From assembly GCF_017993425.1 (NCBI RefSeq), contig NZ_JAGOMQ010000001.1, forward strand, positions 89,655-153,654: a DNA stretch of 64,000 nucleotides, in the 5' to 3' direction. A program made the translations under genes and the position numbers. Positions 7,836 to 14,646 of the stretch are shown here, piece by piece; within the stretch, counting starts at the first letter, position 1; the number at the start of each line of letters is the position of its first letter. This DNA comes from Amaricoccus sp. Its GTDB lineage: Bacteria > Pseudomonadota > Alphaproteobacteria > Rhodobacterales > Rhodobacteraceae. Below the pieces are notes generated by a model. It saw nothing but the letters and a program-made list of their open reading frames with translations. It was not told where the DNA came from and ran no database searches.

Positions 7836-8948
7836 TCAGGCCCCCAGGACACGCTCCAGAAGCGCCCGCGCCCCCGCATCCGCGGGCCGGGCCCCGAGGT
7901 CCTGCCGGGAATGCTCCCGCTTCCAGCGCGTGGTGATCCCGCGGCAGTGCAGGTAGTGGAAATCCGCGCTCTCGAACCGCCGCGAGAACGGCACGAGGTC
8001 GAGGTTGTGGACGTTCCACGAATGCCGCCGCATCCGCCCCGCCGGCACGATGCAGTACTTCGCCGGGCAGGGCTTGCCGTCGTCGAGCACCCCCCAGTGG
8101 TCGGCATGGACCGGCGCCTCCGGATCGCCCATCGGCGTCCGCCACAGCCCGCGGAACTTGATCCACCCCGCCCGCGACGCCGCCGTCGCGTCGAAGACGC
8201 TCCGCCCGTCCCGCCCGACCACCAGCTCGTCCACGTCGATCTGCAGCACCGCCCGCGCCCGCCACAGCCAGCGCGCCCGCGCGAGGTTGAGGAGCGCCGT
8301 CTGCAGGAACATCGCCCGGCTCTTCGAGCCCCGCAGCGGCATCGGCCCGTAGGGCCGGTCGATCCGCGCCACCCGCACCACCTCGATCCCCGGCACGGCC
8401 AGCGCCTCCGCCAGCGCCTCCGGCCCGTAGCCCTCCGAGCCGTTGTCGAGGAACAGCACCGCATCCGCCCCGTGCTCGCCGACGTGGAACCGCGCCCAGT
8501 CCCGCACCCAGGGCAGCGCGTTGTCCTTCGACAGCGTCACCAGCACGTTCCGACTGGCGAAGGCGGCGCAGTCCGCGTCGGAATGCACCGGAACCTCCGC
8601 CTCCCAGCCCCGGAACCCGAACGCCAGCCGCTCCGGCCGCGCCGGCGCGGCGAGCTCCGCCACCGCATGGCGCCGCCACCGCCGCAGCCGCCGCAGCGGC
8701 GCCGGCCGCCCGTCCAGCCGGAACGCCCCCTCGCGGAACGCGACGCCGAGCTCCAGCGGCGGCGGACAGTAGAGCCGCACCACCCCCGCCTCCGCCACAT
8801 GCACCACGTCATGGACGAGCCCCAGCGCGTCATACCGGGCGTCGTGGTTCTCCGGCCGGTCCGCCTCCGGGATCACCGGCGCCCGGCGCACGCCCAGCCC
8901 CTCCGGCAGCACGATGGTCGAGAACGCGTCGACCCTCGCGTCGGTCAT
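7836..8948 (-). CDS. Glycosyltransferase, GT2/GT92-like (370 aa)
   Basis: The middle of the protein has the fold features of proteins annotated as glycosyltransferase family 92 or Glyco_tranf_2_4. NVLVTLSKDNALPWVRDWARF is followed by VLFLDNGSEG, then VLQIDVDELVV (DxD-like metal site) and a tryptophan-rich KFRGLWRTPMGDP region. Function: transfer of a sugar onto a surface glycan; donor and acceptor are unknown. I chose the ATG at 8948 (MTDARVDA) because GGGAGG lies about 9 bp upstream; the frame further upstream is a minisatellite. It is last of three co-oriented glycosyltransferases and is linked to the previous one by an ATGA-to-ATGA minisatellite frame. Confidence 0.75.
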   Translation of the reverse strand: MTDARVDAFSTIVLPEGLGVRRAPVIPEADRPENHDARYDALGLVHDVVHVAEAGVVRLYCPPPLELGVAFREGAFRLDGRPAPLRRLRRWRRHAVAELAAPARPERLAFGFRGWEAEVPVHSDADCAAFASRNVLVTLSKDNALPWVRDWARFHVGEHGADAVLFLDNGSEGYGPEALAEALAVPGIEVVRVARIDRPYGPMPLRGSKSRAMFLQTALLNLARARWLWRARAVLQIDVDELVVGRDGRSVFDATAASRAGWIKFRGLWRTPMGDPEAPVHADHWGVLDDGKPCPAKYCIVPAGRMRRHSWNVHNLDLVPFSRRFESADFHYLHCRGITTRWKREHSRQDLGARPADAGARALLERVLGA

Positions 8949-9241
8949 CCGCGGCCCCTCCCGTCCGTCATGCCCGCTCCGGTCCTCGCGCCTGCCATCC
9001 CCGCACTGGTCCTCGCGCCCGCCACGCCCGTGACCCCCCTCGCGCCCGTCCTGCCCGCGCCGGCCCCCGCGTCCCTCATGTCGGCGCCGGCCCCCGCATC
9101 CCTCACGCCGGCGGCGCCCACCGCATCCGTCACGCCAGCGCCGCCCCCCACATCCGTCACGCCAGCGCCGCCCCCCACATCCGTCACGCCAGCGCCGCCC
9201 ACCGCATCCGTCACGCCAGCGCCGCCCCCCACGTCCGTCAT
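8945..9241 (-). repeat. 27-bp minisatellite forming a 98-codon bridging ORF
   Basis: Between two glycosyltransferases, an open frame starts at the ATGA of the upstream stop and ends at the ATGA of the downstream start. It consists of 9-residue units (MTDVGGGAG, VTDAVGGAG, VTDVGGGAG, ...) from a 27-bp tandem repeat, about seven copies clear and then decaying. The unit's MTD(V/A) resembles the start of the downstream gene (MTDARV). It could be a translated coupling spacer; no protein domain is visible. Confidence 0.8.
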
Positions 9242-10068
9242 GCCGGCGCCGGCCCCTTGACGATCCCGTCCGGCGTCCACGCCACCCCCTCGCGCCGGAT
9301 CCGCGCGATCCGCGCCTTGTTCGCCGCCTTGTGCGCCGGATCGGCATAGCCGCGCGGGTGGTCGAGATGCACGAGCGGCGCGGTGAACCGCAGGTGCCGC
9401 CCCCTCACCCCGGCGTTCGTCAGCCGCACCCCCATCTCCTTGTCGCCGCCCCCCCAGCGCATCGTCTCGTCGAAGCCGTTCACCCGCAGGATCGCCGCGC
9501 GGAACGCCGAGGCGTTGCCGCCGCCCCAGGCCCGCTGCACCGGGCTCGCCACGTCGAGCGCCGCCATCACCGGCCGCGGGAACGGCATCGCCTTCAGCCA
9601 GGTCCCGACCCGGTCGATCGCGCGATGCTCCCGCAGCCACCCCATCTCGAACACCCGCCCCGAGGCGACGTCCGCCTCCGTCACCGAGGCCGTCGCCTCG
9701 GCGTCGAGCCGGATCAGGCTCCCCGAGGCCCAGCTTTCCGGCCGCGCCAGCTCCAGGTGGCGGGCGACGAAACCCGGGTGGATCAGCATGTCGCCGTCGA
9801 TGAAGATCAGGAAATCCGCCGCCGAGGTCGCGATCGCCCGGTTGAGGATCGCCGCCTTGCGAAACCCCTCGTCCTCCTGCCAGACATGCCGCACCGGCAC
9901 GGGGCTCGCGGCGGCGAAGGCCTCCACCACCGCCCGCGTCGCCTCGCCCGAGCCGTCGTCGGCGATGGCGATCCCGTCCGGGCGAACCCGCTGCCGCGCC
10001 GCCGAGGCGAGGCTGAGCGCCAGCGCCCCCGGGTTCTCGTAGGTCGAGACGATCAGCTCGGACTTCAT
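9238..10068 (-). CDS. Glycosyltransferase family 2 (276 aa)
   Basis: A GT-A inverting glycosyltransferase. SELIVSTYENPGALALSLAS opens the Rossmann-like core, ADDGSGEATR follows, and the DxD motif lies in FLIFIDGDMLIHPGF. The C-terminal part has the galactosyltransferase-type region AWGGGNASAFRAAILRVNGF and MRWGGGDKEMGVRL. Length is normal. The start is 3 bp after the stop of the previous gene, so the cluster is an operon. The stop TGA overlaps the first ATG of the 27-bp minisatellite. Likely role is adding one sugar to a lipopolysaccharide or capsule precursor at the cytoplasmic membrane; specificity is not readable. Confidence 0.88.
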   Translation of the reverse strand: MKSELIVSTYENPGALALSLASAARQRVRPDGIAIADDGSGEATRAVVEAFAAASPVPVRHVWQEDEGFRKAAILNRAIATSAADFLIFIDGDMLIHPGFVARHLELARPESWASGSLIRLDAEATASVTEADVASGRVFEMGWLREHRAIDRVGTWLKAMPFPRPVMAALDVASPVQRAWGGGNASAFRAAILRVNGFDETMRWGGGDKEMGVRLTNAGVRGRHLRFTAPLVHLDHPRGYADPAHKAANKARIARIRREGVAWTPDGIVKGPAPA

Positions 10069-10071
10069 CGC

Positions 10072-11109
10072 CTACATCTGGCCGCGGCGCGCGAGATAAT
10101 CCAGCGCCGCGCGATCCTCGACCTCGTCCCGCTCGATGTTCTCCACCGTCCGCAGCACCTTGCGCCGGTATTCCGGGGCCTTGGAGGTCAGGTTCGGCCC
10201 CCGCCCGATCTTCGCCTCCAGCTCCGCCCGCGACCGCGCGTAGTAGTGGTTCAGCTGCACATGCTCCGCGGAATAGAACTCCCGCCCCTCGCGGTCCTTC
10301 ATCCGGAACCGCTCCCCGCGCTCGTTCCACGTCCAGCCCCCGCCGGTCTCCATCGCATGGACCCCCACGCCGACGAGCCGGCAGGGATCGACGAGGCACT
10401 TGAACGCCCGCACCCCCCGCAGGTCGCTCATCGGATCCGCCGCCCGCCGCAGGTAGCTCCGCACCACGCCGCCCTCGGGCGGCGTCGCATGGCCGGAATG
10501 CCCGAACATGTGCCAGGGCAGCGACACGTTCGCCACCTCCGGCCCCAGATGCGCCAGCGCCGCGTCGAGATCGCCCCCGCCCTCCGGCACGCCTGACGCT
10601 GCCACGCCCTGCGGCACGCCTTCCGCGCCCGCGCCCTGCAGCACGCCCGACGCCCCCGCGCCCTTCGGCACGCCTGACGCCCCCGTGCCTTTCGGCACGC
10701 CTGACGATCCCGCGCCTTTCGGCACGAGAAACTCGTCCGCGTCGATGAACGCCATCCAGCGGAACGCCCCGCCGAAGTTCGAGGCGGCATGGGCGTAGGC
10801 GAGCGCCTGGTTGTGGATCTCGCGCTCCAGGCCCGCATCCGACAGCCGCTGCCGCCACGGCGTCACCACCAGCCTTTCGCCCAGCGTCTCGCGCAGGATC
10901 GGGATCGTCGCGTCCGTGCAGCGGTCGTCGTAGACGAAGAACGCCCGCACCCCCGCGCCGGCGTGGAACTCCGCCCATTCCCGGACATGCGCCGCCTCGT
11001 CGCGCACCACGAGCGCGACGGCGATCCCGGCGCGGCCGGGCTCGGGCGCCGGCGGGACCATCCCGATCCGGCCGATCTTCCACAGGCGGCCGATCGTCGA
11101 CCGGAGCAT
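10072..11109 (-). CDS. Glycosyltransferase family 92-like, with an internal 9-residue repeat (345 aa)
   Basis: The catalytic core reads AVALVVRDEAAHVREWAEFH, FFVYDDRCTDATIPIL and AFIDADEFLVP, a GT92-like fold with the DxD site DADE. Immediately after that site six 9-aa units of the type GVPKGAGAS/GVLQGAGAE, encoded by a 27-bp tandem repeat (about 10575-10735), interrupt the domain. The domain then resumes with NVSLPWHMFGHSGH and a C-terminal NHYYARSRAELEAKI segment. The repeat is in frame, so copy-number changes would alter a loop next to the active site without killing the gene. Start chosen at 11109, where GGGGGAGG precedes the ATG; an upstream in-frame ATG at 11145 is possible. Confidence 0.78.
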   Translation of the reverse strand: MLRSTIGRLWKIGRIGMVPPAPEPGRAGIAVALVVRDEAAHVREWAEFHAGAGVRAFFVYDDRCTDATIPILRETLGERLVVTPWRQRLSDAGLEREIHNQALAYAHAASNFGGAFRWMAFIDADEFLVPKGAGSSGVPKGTGASGVPKGAGASGVLQGAGAEGVPQGVAASGVPEGGGDLDAALAHLGPEVANVSLPWHMFGHSGHATPPEGGVVRSYLRRAADPMSDLRGVRAFKCLVDPCRLVGVGVHAMETGGGWTWNERGERFRMKDREGREFYSAEHVQLNHYYARSRAELEAKIGRGPNLTSKAPEYRRKVLRTVENIERDEVEDRAALDYLARRGQM

Positions 11110-11231
11110 CGCGGCCTCCCCCCGAAGCGGCCGCCCGAATAGCACCGCCGCCGCCGCTTGGCAAAGCGCGGGCGTTGCGCGGGCGCCGTCCGGCCCGCTA
11201 GAGAGAACCGAAACCGGTTCGGGGGGACACC

Positions 11232-12134
11232 ATGCGGCTTGGACTGGACTTCGGCGGCACCAAGATCGAGGGCGTCGTGCTGGCGCCCGACGGCGCCGAG
11301 CGCGCCCGCGCCCGGGTGCCGACGCCGCGGCACGACTATGCCGGCTGCCTCGCCGCCATCGACGGCCTGATGCGCCGGCTCGAGGACGAGGCCGGCGAGG
11401 CCATCGAGCGCGTCGGCATCGGCGTCCCCGGCGCCGTCGACCGCGACAGCGGCGTCGTCTACGGCGGCAACTCGACCTGGCTCCACGGCAAGCCGCTGCA
11501 GCAGGACCTCGCCAGCGCCCTCGGCCGGCCGGTGAAGATCGCCAACGACGCGAACTGCTTCGCGCTCTCCGAGGCGGTGGACGGCGCGGGCGTCGGCGCG
11601 CAGGTGGTGTTCGGCGTCATCCTCGGCTCGGGCGTCGGCGGCGGCGTCGTCGTCCGCGGCCAGCTCGTCGAGGGGGTGAACGCCATCGGCGGCGAATGGG
11701 GCCACATCCCGCTGCCGACGCCGCTCGCCGACGAGCGGCCCGGGCCGCTCTGCTCCTGCGGCGTGCCCGGCCATACCGAGGCCTGGCTCTCGGGGCGCAG
11801 CCTCGCCGCCGACTACGCCCGGCGCACCGGCATCGACCCCGAGGACGCGCCCCCGGCGCAGGAGGTGGTCGCCCGCGCCGCCTCCGGCGAGGCCGCGGCC
11901 GAGGAGACCATCCTGCGCTTCGAGGACCGCCTCGGCCGCTCGCTGGCGCTGATCGTCAACGTGCTCGACCCCGACGTGATCGTCCTCGGCGGCGGCCTCT
12001 CCAACGTCGAGCGCCTCTACGAGACGGTCCCCGGGAAGATCGCCGCCCACGTCTTCGGCCCCCGCTTCCACACCCGCCTCGTCCGCAACCGCCACGGCGA
12101 CAGCTCCGGGGTGAGGGGCGCGGCCTGGCTCTGA
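11232..12134 (+). CDS. mak: ROK-family fructokinase
   Basis: 300 aa, close in sequence along its whole length to fructokinase Mak as I recall it. Visible motifs are GLDFGGTKIEG (phosphate 1), TPRHDY, NSTWLHGKPL, IANDANCFALSEAVDG (catalytic Asp), LGSGVGGGVV, GEWGHIPLP and the ending GDSSGVRGAAWL. It would phosphorylate fructose at C6 using ATP; other hexoses are possible in ROK enzymes. The ROK zinc-binding motif CxCGxxGC is changed: here CSCGVPGHTE has histidine for the last cysteine. GGGGGAC precedes the ATG. It lies next to a polyol locus, consistent with ketose produced by polyol oxidation, but it may be an independent unit. Confidence 0.85.
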   Translation: MRLGLDFGGTKIEGVVLAPDGAERARARVPTPRHDYAGCLAAIDGLMRRLEDEAGEAIERVGIGVPGAVDRDSGVVYGGNSTWLHGKPLQQDLASALGRPVKIANDANCFALSEAVDGAGVGAQVVFGVILGSGVGGGVVVRGQLVEGVNAIGGEWGHIPLPTPLADERPGPLCSCGVPGHTEAWLSGRSLAADYARRTGIDPEDAPPAQEVVARAASGEAAAEETILRFEDRLGRSLALIVNVLDPDVIVLGGGLSNVERLYETVPGKIAAHVFGPRFHTRLVRNRHGDSSGVRGAAWL

Positions 12135-12211
12135 GAGCCCGCTGCAAACTCGGGCTCCCGGGGCTCACGGCGCCCGTCCCTCGCGCCGGTCGTCCTCGAT
12201 GGCCGGCGCCG

Positions 12212-12557
12212 GATCTGCGGACACACTGCACGACAGTGGAGAGGAAGCCCGGCCCGAGGCTGGCCGCGACGGTGACGCCAGACGGATTTGACCCGTGGCA
12301 AATCCGTCCGCGATCGCCCCTCGGGGGGCGAGCGCGTTGCCGCGCTCGCCGGGGCAATCACGGACGGATGGCGCGCTTCCGGAGAGATCTGCGCCCCTCA
12401 CGGCTTCCGCGCCAACGCGCTCCAGCCGTCGGCGCGGCGAAAGCCATGCTTTCGCCTGTCGCGCCGGGCCTCGCGGGCAAGCCCGCTTCGGTCGGTCGGC
12501 GCGCGCGCCCCGTGGCTCCAGCAAAGCAGACAGGTGCCGTGCAGTGTGATCTGCGGA
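12212..12557 (+). mobile_element. Putative small non-autonomous insertion (inverted ends, flanking direct repeats)
   Basis: The 10-bp direct repeat GATCTGCGGA occurs at 12212-12221 and 12548-12557. Immediately inside it are inverted ends: ACACTGCACGACA at the left (12223-12235) and the complement of ACACTGCACGGCA at the right (12535-12547), 12 of 13 matching. The enclosed 325 bp hold repeat family A and no transposase. The structure is that of a MITE-like element with a target-site duplication. Confidence 0.6.
12277..12500 (+). repeat. Dispersed structured repeat, family A, copy 2
   Basis: 224 bp matching 5534-5758 from GCCAGACGGATTTGACCC to TTCGGTCGG(T/G)CGGC. The first 60 bp, including the 10-bp GACGGATTTG hairpin, are identical in the two copies. 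Differences cluster in loops and one variable block near 12366-12385. The two copies are in the same orientation and both lie outside genes. Confidence 0.85.
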
Positions 12558-12640
12558 TGTTATACTATAACCGTATCAAACAAATCAATGGCTTAGCTAA
12601 TTTTCACGCGTGAACACGCCCATGCGAAGTCGATCCCTGC
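12558..12640. promoter_or_regulatory. AT-rich island with palindromes between mak and eryD
   Basis: A sharply AT-rich stretch in a GC-rich window. It has the perfect inverted repeat GTTATA-C-TATAAC (12559-12571) and the 12-bp palindrome TTCACGCGTGAA (12603-12614). On the minus strand TTGATT-N18-TATAAC (12588 to 12559) resembles a promoter pointing into the inserted element. The CACGCGTG core recurs in the eryC promoter region, so it may be an EryD operator. Functions are inferred only. Confidence 0.35.
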
Positions 12641-12664
12641 CCGCCGCTCCGGTGGGAGCGGCGG
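12641..12664 (-). terminator. Strong hairpin after eryD
   Basis: Perfect 10-bp stem CCGCCGCTCC / GGAGCGGCGG with a GGTG loop, 10 bp downstream of the eryD stop. There is no clear U-tract, so termination efficiency is uncertain. Confidence 0.55.
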
Positions 12665-12673
12665 TCCGCGGCG

Positions 12674-13603
12674 TCACCCCGAGGCGAGCGCGCGCGCCGT
12701 CGTCTCGTCGGTGACCAGCCCGGAGAGCCGGCCGCTCGCCAGCACCGCCCGGAGCGGCGCGACCTTCTCCGCCCCCCCGGCGATCGCCACCAGCCCCCCG
12801 GCGCCGTCGAGGGGGGCGGCGATCGCCCGCGCCGTCAGGCCGGTCTCGATCGGCCGGCCGGCCGCGTCGAGGAAGGTCCCCAGCACCTCCGCCACCGCCC
12901 CCGCCGCGGCGGCCTCCGCCATCTCGTCGGCCGAGATCATCCCCGACCGCGCCAGCTGCGCCTCGCGCTCCACCGTGCCGATCCCCACCAGCTTCAGGCT
13001 CGCCTGCGCGGCCAGGTCGACCACCGCCCTCACGCCGCGCTGCGCCAGCAGCACCTCGCGATCCTCGGCGGTGTTGGCGAAGAACGGCACCGGGATGACA
13101 TAGGCCTGCGCCCCGGTCTTCTCGGCCAGCCGGTGCATCACGTCGTAGGGGTTGGCGGCATAGTTCCGCGTCAGCCCCCCGAGCAGCGACACGAAGGCCG
13201 TCCCCGTCGCGTCGAGCCGCGGCAGCTGCGCCACCGCCGCGGCGAGCGTCCGCCCGTGCCCGAGCCCGATGATCCTGTGCCCGCCCCCCTCGATGGCGCG
13301 CCGCAGGTAGTCCGCCCCCGCCACCCCCAGCGCCCGCAGCGGCAGGCCCGGCTCGGCGAGGTCGGGGGCCACGACGCAATGATCGAGCGAGAAGCGCTCC
13401 GACAGCGCCGCCTCGAGCTCCACGCAGGCGACCACCGCCCCGTCGATCGAGACCTTGACCACCCCCTCGGCGACCGCCCGGGCGATCAGCCGATGGGTCT
13501 TGACGGTCGGCAGCCCCAGCCGCTTCGCCACCGCCGCCTGCGTCAGGCCCCCGGCGTAGTGCAGCCAGACCGCGCGGATGGCGAGCGAGTCGTCGGGTTC
13601 CAT
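12674..13603 (-). CDS. eryD: SorC/DeoR-family transcriptional regulator of tetritol catabolism
   Basis: 309 aa. An N-terminal helix-turn-helix (GGLTQAAVAKRLGLPTVKTH, residues about 18-37) is followed by the SorC effector domain: GVAGADYLRRAI, GLGHGRTLAAAVAQLP, FVSLLGGLTRNYAANPYD, GAVAEVLGTFLD and AIAGGAEKVAPLRAVL. SorC regulators bind phosphorylated sugars and usually repress the cognate operon; EryD represses erythritol genes in Brucella (known). It is co-directional with eryC, eryB and eryA. Its effector domain is a visible homologue of the C-terminal domain fused to the importer ATPase at 18755-21073. Confidence 0.85.
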   Translation of the reverse strand: MEPDDSLAIRAVWLHYAGGLTQAAVAKRLGLPTVKTHRLIARAVAEGVVKVSIDGAVVACVELEAALSERFSLDHCVVAPDLAEPGLPLRALGVAGADYLRRAIEGGGHRIIGLGHGRTLAAAVAQLPRLDATGTAFVSLLGGLTRNYAANPYDVMHRLAEKTGAQAYVIPVPFFANTAEDREVLLAQRGVRAVVDLAAQASLKLVGIGTVEREAQLARSGMISADEMAEAAAAGAVAEVLGTFLDAAGRPIETGLTARAIAAPLDGAGGLVAIAGGAEKVAPLRAVLASGRLSGLVTDETTARALASG

Positions 13604-13607
13604 GGGC

Positions 13608-14540
13608 TCAGACCTTCAGATCCCCCGCGCCGGCGTCGATCCACGGCGCCCAGAACGCCACGCTCTCGGCGATCTGCGGGATCACCTGCCGGTCGTTCGG
13701 CTCGCGCTCCTTGAACGACAGCTCGAGGCAGATCTCGTTGTCGACCGCGCCCCCCTCGGCAAAGGCGGCGAGCAGCCGCTCCGGCTGGATATTGCCGCGG
13801 GCGTTGAACTCGGCCGTGAACGGCCGGTGCCCGCCCTTGTCGAGCAGCGACTGCTTGATGTGGATGATCGGCGACACCTTCGGCACGGCCCGCGCCCAGG
13901 CGTAGGGGTCGAAGTCCGCGGGGTCGGCGCTGGTGACGTCGCCATGGTCGATGTCGGCCATCATCCACATCGGAACCGCCATGTCCGCCGCCGTCAGCCG
14001 GTCCTGCAGCGCGAGGCAGGCGGCGATCGTCTCGCCGAACTCCCGCCCGACGCTCATCGGCTCCCAGAAGACGTAGGAAAGCCCCGCCGCCTTCGCATGC
14101 TCCGCCACCTCGGCCCAGCACTCGACGGCGATGGCGATCAGCTCGTCGCGGCGGATCGGGTCGTCGAAGTCGCGGTAGGTGAAGATCGCGAACTGCGTGC
14201 CGATCCCCTGCCCGCCGAGGTCGCCGATGATGTCGGCGAAGGTCTTGAACCAGTCGACGTAGTAGCGCCGCACGTCCCGGTCCGGGTGCCCGAAGTGGTT
14301 GAGCCGCCCGTAGGGCCCGGTCATCCCCGAGGTGACCTGCACCCCCGTCCGCTCCAGCGCCGCGCCCATCTGCCGGGTCAGCCGGCGGATCACCGGCGCG
14401 GGCCAGCTCGGGTTGACGAACTCGTGGGTGAGCTGGAGGTCGCGGATCCGCAGGTCGCGCGCCACCGCGTCGATCAGGTCGTCCGGCTCGGCGAAGCGGT
14501 TCACCAGCGGGTTGGTGTTCAGCGAGAGGGTCAGGGGCAT
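13608..14540 (-). CDS. eryC: Tetrulose-4-phosphate racemase/epimerase-type TIM-barrel protein
   Basis: 310 aa sugar-phosphate isomerase/epimerase (AP endonuclease 2 fold). Metal and substrate regions are visible in VFWEPMSVGREFGETI, WMMADIDHGDVTS, HIKQSLLDKGGHRPF and CLELSFKEREPND. EryC in Brucella is an L-3-tetrulose-4-phosphate racemase (earlier called D-erythrulose-1-phosphate dehydrogenase). The assignment follows from the order eryA-eryB-eryC-eryD, which is preserved here. The start has its own 106-bp upstream gap with a good promoter-like sequence, so eryCD may be transcribed separately from eryAB. It ends 4 bp before eryD. Confidence 0.8.
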   Translation of the reverse strand: MPLTLSLNTNPLVNRFAEPDDLIDAVARDLRIRDLQLTHEFVNPSWPAPVIRRLTRQMGAALERTGVQVTSGMTGPYGRLNHFGHPDRDVRRYYVDWFKTFADIIGDLGGQGIGTQFAIFTYRDFDDPIRRDELIAIAVECWAEVAEHAKAAGLSYVFWEPMSVGREFGETIAACLALQDRLTAADMAVPMWMMADIDHGDVTSADPADFDPYAWARAVPKVSPIIHIKQSLLDKGGHRPFTAEFNARGNIQPERLLAAFAEGGAVDNEICLELSFKEREPNDRQVIPQIAESVAFWAPWIDAGAGDLKV

Positions 14541-14568
14541 CCGGGTCAGGCCTCCGGGCGCGGGCTAA

Positions 14569-14576
14569 CACGCGTG
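14569..14576. promoter_or_regulatory. CACGCGTG palindrome downstream of the eryC promoter
   Basis: The palindrome in TAACACGCGTGATA shares its 8-bp core with TTCACGCGTGAA at 12603-12614. Lying just beyond the inferred start of transcription, it would suit a repressor operator. Speculative. Confidence 0.3.
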
Positions 14577-14596
14577 ATAGAGAGATCAACCATTTG

Positions 14597-14635
14597 ATTT
14601 CATTTCGCTTTCAGAATTCCATCAACCGGATGGAA
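14597..14635 (-). promoter_or_regulatory. eryCD promoter with overlapping inverted repeat
   Basis: On the minus strand TTGATG (14625-14620), 17 bp and TGAAAT (14602-14597) form a sigma-70-like promoter about 50-60 bp before eryC. The inverted repeat TTCCATC-AACCG-GATGGAA (14617-14635) covers the -35 box, a plausible operator position for EryD or another local regulator. Confidence 0.5.
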
Positions 14636-14646
14636 ACCTTAGTTAA

